Part shown: piece after piece, positions 1-4,825 of the stretch | Position numbering within the stretch: the stretch's first letter is position 1 | How the letters are laid out: the number at the start of each line of letters is the position of its first letter | NCBI GenBank assembly: GCA_014729615.1 | Contig: WJJQ01000151.1 | Span: forward strand, 1-5,100 | DNA length: 5,100 bases | DNA from: Candidatus Peregrinibacteria bacterium | GTDB taxonomy: Bacteria > Patescibacteriota > Gracilibacteria > UBA1369 | Direction of reading: 5' to 3' | Program-made: the position numbers and the translations under genes | Notes under the pieces: generated by a model | What the model saw: only the letters and a program-made list of their open reading frames with translations | What the model was told of the DNA's origin: nothing | Databases searched by the model: none

Positions 1-423
1 ACCATAGACGGGTCATTTACCGACGGAACAAATTCCATCCCGCTTGATAATTTTTACGTCGTCACTTCGGCAGACTCCGGCAACATCAACGGAGTTAATT
101 ATGATCCGTCTTTCACCGGCGACCAAAATGTGACAGCGCCTTTAAACGTAGACATAACAACTCCATCGTGCGGATCACCTGATCCGACATGCGCAACCGA
201 CCAAACCTGTCTGAACGAATCAACAACATATACTTGTAATGAACCCAATTCACAATTCAGCAGCCAACCCATAGTTTTAATGAACGGAACTTTACCCGTT
301 TCTTCGGGCCGAGATGGTCTAATGTCTCTTTACACCAGCTTTTATCTTTATATAAACGCCCTGCAGCCACCGGGGAATTACACCGCCATTATCACGTATA
401 CACTGGCTGACAGCACAACATAA
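1..423 (+). CDS. C-terminal part of a secreted surface protein, WxL-like end (5' truncated)
   Basis: The frame is open from base 1 to a TAA stop, giving 140 residues of a longer protein whose N-terminus lies outside the window. The composition is typical of a secreted beta-rich protein: many Thr, Ser, Asn and Gly, and few charged residues. Four cysteines (residues 57, 64, 70 and 79 of the visible part) sit close together around SPDPTCATDQTC and could form disulfides. The last 18 residues, PPGNYTAIITYTLADSTT, match the usual close of WxL domains (roughly GTYTATITWTLSDAP), with Tyr where the second WxL tryptophan would be. In Firmicutes such domains bind peptidoglycan non-covalently. The next protein downstream ends in related sequence, so the two are probably partial paralogues acting at the cell surface. 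The stop overlaps the next start (TAATG), implying one operon. The WxL assignment is by eye; function beyond surface display is unknown. Confidence 0.75.
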   Translation, partial: TIDGSFTDGTNSIPLDNFYVVTSADSGNINGVNYDPSFTGDQNVTAPLNVDITTPSCGSPDPTCATDQTCLNESTTYTCNEPNSQFSSQPIVLMNGTLPVSSGRDGLMSLYTSFYLYINALQPPGNYTAIITYTLADSTT

Positions 424-2636
424 TGAACAAACAAAAAGTTAAAAACAGACTTAAATTTATAACGGCAACAGTAATGATGCTGGCAATAATCAATACGGCT
501 TTCGCCGCCATTACCAGCCGAGACATTTGGCCTGACACAACAACTCCTTTACCTGTATCCGCTACGCCAAACACAGATTCAACAAGCGAATATGTGGCTC
601 AAAGTACGGGCATGTCCGATGGACATTTCATGGTTGCGTATGTTTCCAATAACAATCTTTACGCAACCAAACTTGACGGTGAAAATGGAACTACCATATT
701 TGAAAATGTTCCAATTTTTGAAGACAGCAACTACTCCGTGGCAAATACAAGCTACTATACCGGTGTATCACTACTTCCTACAAATATAGAAGGTGATAAT
801 GATGTGTATGTCACTTTTGAAATTAACAATAATACTTTATCTGAAGATGACGTTTACTTACAACGAATTGACGGAGACACAGGTGCTGTCGTTTGGGGAT
901 TTCAGGTCTCTCCCGCAAGTTTCACGAGTCGAGAAGACTCCCCTTACATGGTCCCCGATGGAAATGGAGGTGTTTATTTTGCCTGGACATCAGACGCCTC
1001 CGTCTACTTAACACGCATTAACAGTGATGGTACCGTGCATGGAGCCTGGGCCCCATATTACACAGTAGACACACAATCATCCATGTACCGAATTAAAATG
1101 GTAACGGACGATAATAATAATGTTCTTTTGGCATACAGACATTACAACAACTCAACCTCAGACGATGCCATCGGCTTTGTAAAATATACACCAACCGGAT
1201 CCCCCGCCAACAGCAACTGGAATACAATGCCCCTATATTATGGTGAATTAAACATGTCCGATAACATGATTGGCGCCGATACCGACTTAAACGGAGGAAT
1301 GGTTTTTTCATATTTGGTCAGTACTTCAGATTATCAAATCAAAACCCAACGTATTGATGCCGATGGAAACTTTGTCTGGAACAATGGTGAAAAAGGAGTG
1401 GACGTAATAAATGCCACTGGATCTGACAGCCTTTATTACGGCCCGCAATACGCTGTTAGCGATGGAAAAGGTGGATTATTGGTCATGGGAATTTATTATG
1501 AATCCGCCAATAGTTTAAAAAACTACCGAGTCGGTTATGTTACCAAAGATGGTGTGCTGGCGGATGGCTGGACAGACCAGGGAATAATAATATCTAATGA
1601 AGACGCGGCAGGTAACCGTGATGTCTACACCTATTACGACTATGACTCAAACGGTAAACAGCATCGTATGGTTTCCGATGGTAACGGTGGTGCTTTTTTC
1701 TCACTTTACATGAACGATTTTACTACAATTAGTGGCACTTATGCTGTGCTACAACACATTCTCAACGATGGATCGCTTGAATACGGACCCGGTGGAAAAA
1801 TATTTGATTTCACATCGGGCACGGGAGCGGCATACCCATTCATTTCAACAAATCCTAATAATACAAAGCTACTTTTCACATACTCCAAAAATGAAAACGG
1901 TTCAACCAACGACATTTATGCCCAAGCTTTCGAAATTTCATCTCTTTGCGGATACACAGTTCAAGATGCCGGCGACTCTACAACGCGAACCAGTGAATCA
2001 TGTCTTTCGCTCAACTTAAACCCCGGTCCCTTGGCATTTGAAAACGTTCCCGACAATTTCACTTTTGCCGATAAATTTTTCTCAACAGTTCAGCAATACA
2101 ATTTCAGCAACGACGATTCTTCAACCAAAGGCATCATAGACATTACAAACGACACAGACGACCTGGTAACCATTCAGGATCTTCGCAATGAAGGCGGATT
2201 CGAACTGCAACTTCAAGCATCACATTTTTCACCAATTGAAGATCGTTCATACAAAATACCGGAAGCAAATGTTTACGCCACAACAGTCAATCCAACTACC
2301 ACAATTTTAAATGCGGTTGATTCAACACTCATCGGCACAACAGTCAACGGAGCAGAGGTTGCCCAGCACGCGGTCAACAGTTCCGATGTTGTAACTCCGA
2401 TAGACAGCCCGAATTCCGTAGATACGGCTTCTAATTCTCTTGAAATTCAAAGTCTTGCAAATGTGTACAAAGACGAAGGATCAAATTTCGACAACGGTCC
2501 GGTAGTTATATTAAGCGGTACCAATGCCCGCATAGCACGAATCAGCACCCTGTTAAACCTGTTCCTGGAAATACCGGCCAACGCGCCTCCGGGCAACTAT
2601 TCGGGCGAATTCACGCTTGACCTTATTGCTCAATAA
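423..2636 (+). CDS. Secreted protein with beta-propeller-like repeats and WxL-like C-terminal domain
   Basis: This 737-residue protein begins with a Sec signal peptide: basic residues 3-11, hydrophobic residues 12-27, and an Ala-Phe-Ala cleavage site after residue 28. Residues about 55-510 hold seven or eight degenerate repeats of 45-70 residues. Each has a turn such as SDGNGG or PDGNGG, a strand (VYFAWTS, LLVMGI, AFFSLY), then Y-x-Q-R-I-D-x-D-G and often a Trp. This pattern is known from propeller-like repeats of secreted proteins. Residues about 509-737 form a different beta-rich region. It has two Cys (509, 527), a block LAFENVPDNFTF from 537 and QDLRNEGGFELQLQASHF around 585-602, like the VxDxRxxxGWxL part of WxL domains with Phe for Trp. 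It ends in PPGNYSGEFTLDLIAQ, related to the end of the protein just upstream. The ATG shares one base with the upstream stop and has no clear ribosome site, so translational coupling is likely. An extracellular binding or adhesion role is inferred, not shown. Confidence 0.85.
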   Translation: MNKQKVKNRLKFITATVMMLAIINTAFAAITSRDIWPDTTTPLPVSATPNTDSTSEYVAQSTGMSDGHFMVAYVSNNNLYATKLDGENGTTIFENVPIFEDSNYSVANTSYYTGVSLLPTNIEGDNDVYVTFEINNNTLSEDDVYLQRIDGDTGAVVWGFQVSPASFTSREDSPYMVPDGNGGVYFAWTSDASVYLTRINSDGTVHGAWAPYYTVDTQSSMYRIKMVTDDNNNVLLAYRHYNNSTSDDAIGFVKYTPTGSPANSNWNTMPLYYGELNMSDNMIGADTDLNGGMVFSYLVSTSDYQIKTQRIDADGNFVWNNGEKGVDVINATGSDSLYYGPQYAVSDGKGGLLVMGIYYESANSLKNYRVGYVTKDGVLADGWTDQGIIISNEDAAGNRDVYTYYDYDSNGKQHRMVSDGNGGAFFSLYMNDFTTISGTYAVLQHILNDGSLEYGPGGKIFDFTSGTGAAYPFISTNPNNTKLLFTYSKNENGSTNDIYAQAFEISSLCGYTVQDAGDSTTRTSESCLSLNLNPGPLAFENVPDNFTFADKFFSTVQQYNFSNDDSSTKGIIDITNDTDDLVTIQDLRNEGGFELQLQASHFSPIEDRSYKIPEANVYATTVNPTTTILNAVDSTLIGTTVNGAEVAQHAVNSSDVVTPIDSPNSVDTASNSLEIQSLANVYKDEGSNFDNGPVVILSGTNARIARISTLLNLFLEIPANAPPGNYSGEFTLDLIAQ

Positions 2637-2642
2637 ACAATT

Positions 2643-2674
2643 AAAAAAAGCGCCTTAGAAAAGGTGCTTTTTTT
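2643..2674. terminator. Bidirectional rho-independent terminator
   Basis: The stem is GCGCCTT (2650-2656) paired with AAGGTGC (2661-2667), seven pairs including one G-T, closed by the loop AGAA. Seven A precede it and seven T follow it, so it reads as an intrinsic terminator on either strand. On the + strand it ends the surface-protein operon seven bases after its stop codon. On the - strand it lies just past the closing stem of the 6S RNA and would end that transcript. Confidence 0.92.
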
Positions 2675-2677
2675 ATA

Positions 2678-2834
2678 TCGCTCCAGAATGCCGCTCAACC
2701 TCATGGATACTGTACCCCCAGCATCCGTAAGGTGGGTGCTCTCACGTTTCAGCCACGGCCGAAACCGGATTTTAAGCTCCCTTATTTCTTTCGAAGAGAG
2801 AGTATATAAGGTGTCTTACGAACACCCTAGAGCA
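2678..2834 (-). ncRNA. ssrS: 6S RNA (RNA polymerase regulator)
   Basis: 6S RNA mimics an open promoter and binds the housekeeping RNA polymerase holoenzyme, lowering transcription in slow growth. Reading the - strand, GCTCTAGGGTG (2833-2823) pairs over all 11 positions, allowing G-U, with CATTCTGGAGC (2690-2680) as the closing stem. Inside it lies TTCGTAAGA, in the place of TTCGCAAGC at the E. coli 6S central bubble. Next, CACCTTATATACT can pair with AGTATCCATGAGGTTG apart from small bulges, giving the rod shape of the family. An apical hairpin GTTTCGGC/GCTGAAAC has loop CGTG. Blocks near the 3' end, CACCTT, TACAG and GCGGCATTCTGGAGC, align in order with E. coli 6S (CACCTT, TACAG, GCGGCATCTCGGAGA). 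A strong promoter lies just upstream and a terminator just downstream. The core is about 155 nt; the primary transcript to the terminator would be about 190 nt, near the usual 180-200. The ends are estimates, and no covariance search was run. Confidence 0.85.
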
Positions 2835-2839
2835 TCCAA

Positions 2840-2867
2840 ATTGTATCAAAATCATCAAAAAAGTCAA
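2840..2867 (-). promoter_or_regulatory. Promoter of the 6S RNA gene, extended -10
   Basis: On the - strand, TTGACT (2867-2862) is followed after 16 bases by TACAAT (2845-2840), and TG one base before the hexamer makes an extended -10. Transcription should begin near 2833-2835, exactly where the closing stem of the 6S RNA starts. This is the strongest promoter match in the window, as expected for an abundant RNA. Confidence 0.85.
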
Positions 2868-2893
2868 CAAAAACGGCTTTAAATAAGCAATAC

Positions 2894-2915
2894 TATGGAT
2901 TGTGCACTTTCCATA
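2894..2915. repeat. Short inverted repeat between the M50 gene and the 6S promoter
   Basis: TATGGA (2894-2899) and TCCATA (2910-2915) form a 6-bp stem with a 10-base loop. An overlapping alternative hairpin pairs ATAT-GCT (2913-2920, one bulge) with AGCATAT (2927-2933). Neither is followed by a T-run on either strand, so it is not a convincing terminator. It may be an RNA end-processing structure downstream of the protease gene, or chance. Confidence 0.3.
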
Positions 2916-2950
2916 TCGCTCACCACAGCATATTGAGTTTTCACATCTTT

Positions 2951-3574
2951 TTACATCCCCAAAAAAATCACCGATTTCACAAGGTCAAGCACAAAGCCAA
3001 TAAAACCGCTCAAAATCGAAAATCCAAAATATCTGGCCAAAATGAATCTGTCCAAAACCAAAAACACCAAAAAATAAGCCGTTCCATTGGCCAAAAAAGC
3101 GGCATATCCTCTTTGCATCGCCCTTGGAATAAACCATCCCAAAAACTTCGATCCGTCCAGCGGCGGAAAAGGCAACATATTAAAAGCAAACAAAATGATG
3201 CTAATATCCATTAAAATAACCAGAAAAAACCTGATATCGGCATTCATCATTTCCCCGAAATACCTTAGCGGAATGGCTATTAACAAGGCCAAAATCAAAT
3301 TCGAAGCCGGCCCCGCCAGCGCGGTTAAAGCTTCATCTCTTTTGGGATTTTGAAAATAATTAGGATTCACCGGCACGGGCTTTCCCCAGCCTAACTGCAC
3401 AATAAACATCATCAGCGTACCGATAGGATCCAAATGCTTAAGCGGATTCAAACTGACCCTTCCATTCACCTTCGGTGTAGGATCCCCGAAATAATTGGCC
3501 ACCCAGGCATGTGAAAACTCATGAATAGTTATAACAATCACCAGCGCCACCAATACCAATACAAAGTTCAACAT
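2951..3574 (-). CDS. Site-2-type membrane metalloprotease, M50 family
   Basis: This 207-residue polytopic membrane protein carries the zinc-protease signature of family M50. HEFSH (18-22) sits inside the first membrane helix and gives two His ligands and the catalytic Glu. Then come NPLKHLDPIGTL (43-54), GWGKPVPVNP (62-71), ALAGPASNL (85-93) and NMLPFPPLDG (132-141), whose Asp140 is the third zinc ligand. It has no PDZ or CBS domain, which fits the short class-3 group (YwhC/Rip2-like, about 200-230 residues). Relatives cut membrane-bound substrates such as anti-sigma factors or leftover signal peptides; the substrate here is unknown. I chose the ATG at 3574; a TTG two codons upstream is in frame but less likely. 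It is transcribed away from rpmB, with 76 bases between the two starts. A weak promoter, TTGCGT-N15-TTTAAC, may sit in that gap, overlapping the rpmB -10. Confidence 0.93.
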   Translation of the reverse strand: MLNFVLVLVALVIVITIHEFSHAWVANYFGDPTPKVNGRVSLNPLKHLDPIGTLMMFIVQLGWGKPVPVNPNYFQNPKRDEALTALAGPASNLILALLIAIPLRYFGEMMNADIRFFLVILMDISIILFAFNMLPFPPLDGSKFLGWFIPRAMQRGYAAFLANGTAYFLVFLVLDRFILARYFGFSILSGFIGFVLDLVKSVIFLGM

Positions 3575-3587
3575 AATCAATTTTTAC

Positions 3588-3615
3588 TTGCAAATCAGTA
3601 GATCCATGTTAAACT
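3588..3615 (+). promoter_or_regulatory. Promoter of the rpmB - PsiE-like - tRNA-Ser operon
   Basis: TTGCAA (3588-3593) and TAAACT (3610-3615) are separated by 16 bases, with TG one base before the -10 hexamer. The predicted start near 3622 leaves a leader of about 29 nt before the rpmB ATG. The layout matches the 6S and higB promoters in the same window. No leader structure resembling a ribosomal-protein autoregulatory site is visible in so short a leader. Confidence 0.65.
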
Positions 3616-3650
3616 GCTACAGCTTTCAACGCAATATTAATAAAAGAGCC

Positions 3651-3899
3651 ATGGCAAATACATGTCAATTAACAGGAAAAAAACGAGCAACCGGTAACAA
3701 CCGAAGCCACTCAATGCGTGCCACCAAAAGAACATTTTCACCAAATGTAAGCAAAAAAACCATTATCGACCCTGTAACCGGCGAAAAAGTTAAAGTTAAA
3801 ATTTCAACCCGAGCACAAAGAACACTTTTAAAAAATCCCGGAAAATTCAAAGAAGAACTAAAAACCCTGGTTAAAAAAGCAAAAAAGAGAGCGGCGTAA
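3651..3899 (+). CDS. rpmB: Large ribosomal subunit protein bL28
   Basis: This 82-residue basic protein is bL28 of the 50S subunit. The family signature is clear at the N-terminus: CQLTGKKRATGNNRSHSMRATKRTF matches the CxxTGK...GNNRSHA/S...TKRxF block, and KVKISTRAQRTL matches the later VSAKGMR/ISxRALRT block. E. coli L28 has 78 residues, so the length is normal. The C-terminus is Lys-rich and runs almost to the stop. I chose the ATG at 3651 because homology begins there. The same frame extends 21 codons upstream to 3588, but that stretch contains the promoter and does not look like bL28. AAGAG just before the start is a weak ribosome site. It is the first gene of the transcript, followed after 9 nt by the PsiE-like gene. 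Confidence 0.97.
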   Translation: MANTCQLTGKKRATGNNRSHSMRATKRTFSPNVSKKTIIDPVTGEKVKVKISTRAQRTLLKNPGKFKEELKTLVKKAKKRAA

Positions 3900-3908
3900 T
3901 TATTTTAT

Positions 3909-4316
3909 ATGGCAAAAGCTGCAATCAACCGCATTTACAGAAACGTAATCAAGTGGATTGAAATTCTTTTGGCACTCTCAATTTTCATTGGCTCGCTTGT
4001 GTATGGATTCGAGAGCATCATCCATTTCACAACGCTGGACTGGACCATGAACGACGCCTATTTCGACCTGATCCACCGCGTTTTATTCGTAGTTATAGGC
4101 ATCGAGCTTGTTAAAATGCTATTAACCCACAGTCTTGAATCGATTCTGGAACTGATGGCATTTGTCATTGCCCGAAAAATCCTATTACCCGAACTGGATT
4201 CGATCGACTTGATCTTGAGTGTCGCCGCTTTCGTAGCATTAATAGCAGCCCGCCACTACATTTTGCACTGCGACACTGAAGACCCCACTCATTTCGAACA
4301 ATCCGAACTTAAATAA
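3909..4316 (+). CDS. PsiE-family membrane protein
   Basis: This 135-residue inner-membrane protein has four predicted helices: about 16-36, 55-72, 77-92 and 97-115. The run IELVKMLLTHSLESILELMAFVIARKILL, followed by a short polar turn and another hydrophobic helix, resembles the PsiE family (phosphate-starvation-inducible protein, about 130-150 residues). The name reflects how E. coli psiE is induced; the biochemical role is not known. Nothing here suggests phosphate control: there is no separate promoter and no pho-box-like repeat in the 9-nt gap from rpmB. Expression should therefore follow bL28. The tail (120-135) is hydrophilic and acidic. There is no Shine-Dalgarno sequence, so the gene probably depends on ribosomes leaving rpmB. 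The stop lies only 2 nt before a tRNA gene. The family call is from sequence memory and is fairly, not fully, secure. Confidence 0.75.
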   Translation: MAKAAINRIYRNVIKWIEILLALSIFIGSLVYGFESIIHFTTLDWTMNDAYFDLIHRVLFVVIGIELVKMLLTHSLESILELMAFVIARKILLPELDSIDLILSVAAFVALIAARHYILHCDTEDPTHFEQSELK

Positions 4317-4318
4317 AT

Positions 4319-4408
4319 GGAGAGATGGCCGAGCGGTTTAAGGCGCACGCCTGGAACGCGTGTTGAGGTGAAAGCCTCTCAGGGGTTCGAATCCCCTTCT
4401 CTCCGCCA
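4319..4408 (+). tRNA. tRNA-Ser (anticodon GGA), CCA encoded
   Basis: A complete class II tRNA. The acceptor stem GGAGAGA (4319-4325) pairs with TCTCTCC (4398-4404), followed by discriminator G and CCA (4406-4408). The anticodon stem is CACGC/GCGTG with loop CTGGAAC, so the anticodon GGA (4353-4355) reads UCC and UCU. The long variable arm pairs GAGG with CCTC, as serine tRNAs require. The T arm is AGGGG-TTCGAAT-CCCCT. It starts 2 nt after the stop of the PsiE-like gene with no recognisable promoter of its own, so it is probably cut from the rpmB transcript. Confidence 0.97.
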
Positions 4409-4425
4409 CCCATTTGTTGATTCAT

Positions 4426-4440
4426 CATGTTTAGAACATG
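4426..4440. repeat. Small inverted repeat downstream of tRNA-Ser
   Basis: CATGTT (4426-4431) and AACATG (4435-4440) form a 6-bp stem with the loop TAG, 17 bases after the tRNA CCA. The + strand continues TT then seven A rather than a T-run, so it is a poor intrinsic terminator. It may help end or trim the operon transcript. Confidence 0.35.
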
Positions 4441-4452
4441 TTAAAAAAACCC

Positions 4453-4481
4453 TTGCAACCAGTTTATTAACGTGATACGAT
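4453..4481 (+). promoter_or_regulatory. Promoter of higBA, extended -10
   Basis: TTGCAA (4453-4458), a 17-base spacer, then TACGAT (4476-4481) with TG one base before it. The predicted start is near 4488, about 22 nt before the higB ATG. The -10 lies inside an imperfect tandem repeat, the arrangement expected if the antitoxin represses its own promoter. Confidence 0.65.
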
Positions 4482-4498
4482 AATAACGTCATATGTTA
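4467..4498 (+). promoter_or_regulatory. Possible HigA operator: imperfect tandem 16-bp repeat
   Basis: Two adjacent 16-base units, 4467-4482 and 4483-4498, agree at about 12 of 16 positions and both contain TAACGT followed by A-T-A. They cover the higB -10 and start site. HigA-type antitoxins usually bind operators at this place to repress the operon. The palindromes CATATG (4490-4495) and GTTAAC (4495-4500) overlap the second unit and are rival candidates. Confidence 0.35.
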
Positions 4499-4509
4499 AC
4501 AGCACATAG

Positions 4510-4791
4510 ATGATTAAGAGTTTTAAAGACAAAGAAGCAGAAAAAATTTTTAATAGAGAAAAATCAAAAAAAATACCAATCGAAATACAAAAAACCGCAA
4601 TGCGCAAACTATGGATGTTGGATGCCGCACATGATATTAACGATCTTCGTTCCCCGCCCGCAAATCGTTTGGAAAAATTAACTGGAAACAGAAAAGATCA
4701 ATTTAGCATCAGAATCAACAATAAATATCGCATCTGTTTCATTTGGAAACAAAATACAGCTCATAATGTAGAAATAACGGACTATCACTAA
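4510..4791 (+). CDS. higB: HigB-type toxin, RelE superfamily mRNA endonuclease
   Basis: This 93-residue basic protein matches HigB across its whole length. It opens MIKSFKDKEAEKIFNRE, has the central LxxLDAAHDINDLRSPPANRLEKLTGNRKDQFSIRINNKYRICFIW, and ends in ITDYH. The terminal Asp91-Tyr92-His93 corresponds to the Asp-Tyr-His end that is functionally important in Proteus HigB, and Arg68 and Arg74 lie in the RelE-fold core strands. HigB toxins cut mRNA at the ribosome and are neutralised by HigA, encoded next. Toxin-before-antitoxin order is typical of this family. The ATG has an in-frame TAG directly before it, which fixes the start. No Shine-Dalgarno sequence is present. Length and key residues look intact, so it is probably active. 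It sits downstream of tRNA-Ser with its own promoter, apart from the housekeeping operon. Confidence 0.94.
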   Translation: MIKSFKDKEAEKIFNREKSKKIPIEIQKTAMRKLWMLDAAHDINDLRSPPANRLEKLTGNRKDQFSIRINNKYRICFIWKQNTAHNVEITDYH

Positions 4792-4825
4792 AAAAAACTA
4801 TATCCCTTTAACTACCTAAACCGCC

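Noticed and set aside
392..574. A hydrophobic 60-residue - strand frame that looks like a membrane peptide
   Set aside because: It is the antisense of the signal peptide of the 423-2636 protein; hydrophobicity arises from the complementary codons.
2643..2867. RNase P RNA, tmRNA or SRP RNA instead of 6S
   Set aside because: The conserved RNase P P4 sequences, a tRNA-like acceptor with a tag frame, and the SRP Alu or GNAR-loop motifs are absent, while the closing stem and sequence blocks fit 6S.
2664..2882. A 72-codon + strand open frame across the 6S region
   Set aside because: It lies opposite the structured RNA, starts within the terminator, has no ribosome site and shows no recognisable protein features.
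2894..2933. Terminator for the M50 gene
   Set aside because: Two overlapping weak hairpins exist, but no T-run follows on the - strand.
2900..3353. Two + strand open frames opposite the M50 gene
   Set aside because: They are antisense to a protein with intact HEFSH and PPLDG motifs, and their translations are Lys/His-rich without family resemblance.
3575..3580. TTG start for the M50 protease two codons upstream
   Set aside because: The ATG at 3574 is a better start, and the membrane helix with HEFSH sits at a normal distance from it.
3588..3650. A 21-codon N-terminal extension of bL28
   Set aside because: bL28 homology begins at the ATG at 3651, and the extension covers the -35 and -10 elements.
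4426..4447. Intrinsic terminator after tRNA-Ser
   Set aside because: The 6-bp hairpin has a 3-base loop but is followed by A residues, not T, on the transcribed strand; kept only as an inverted repeat.
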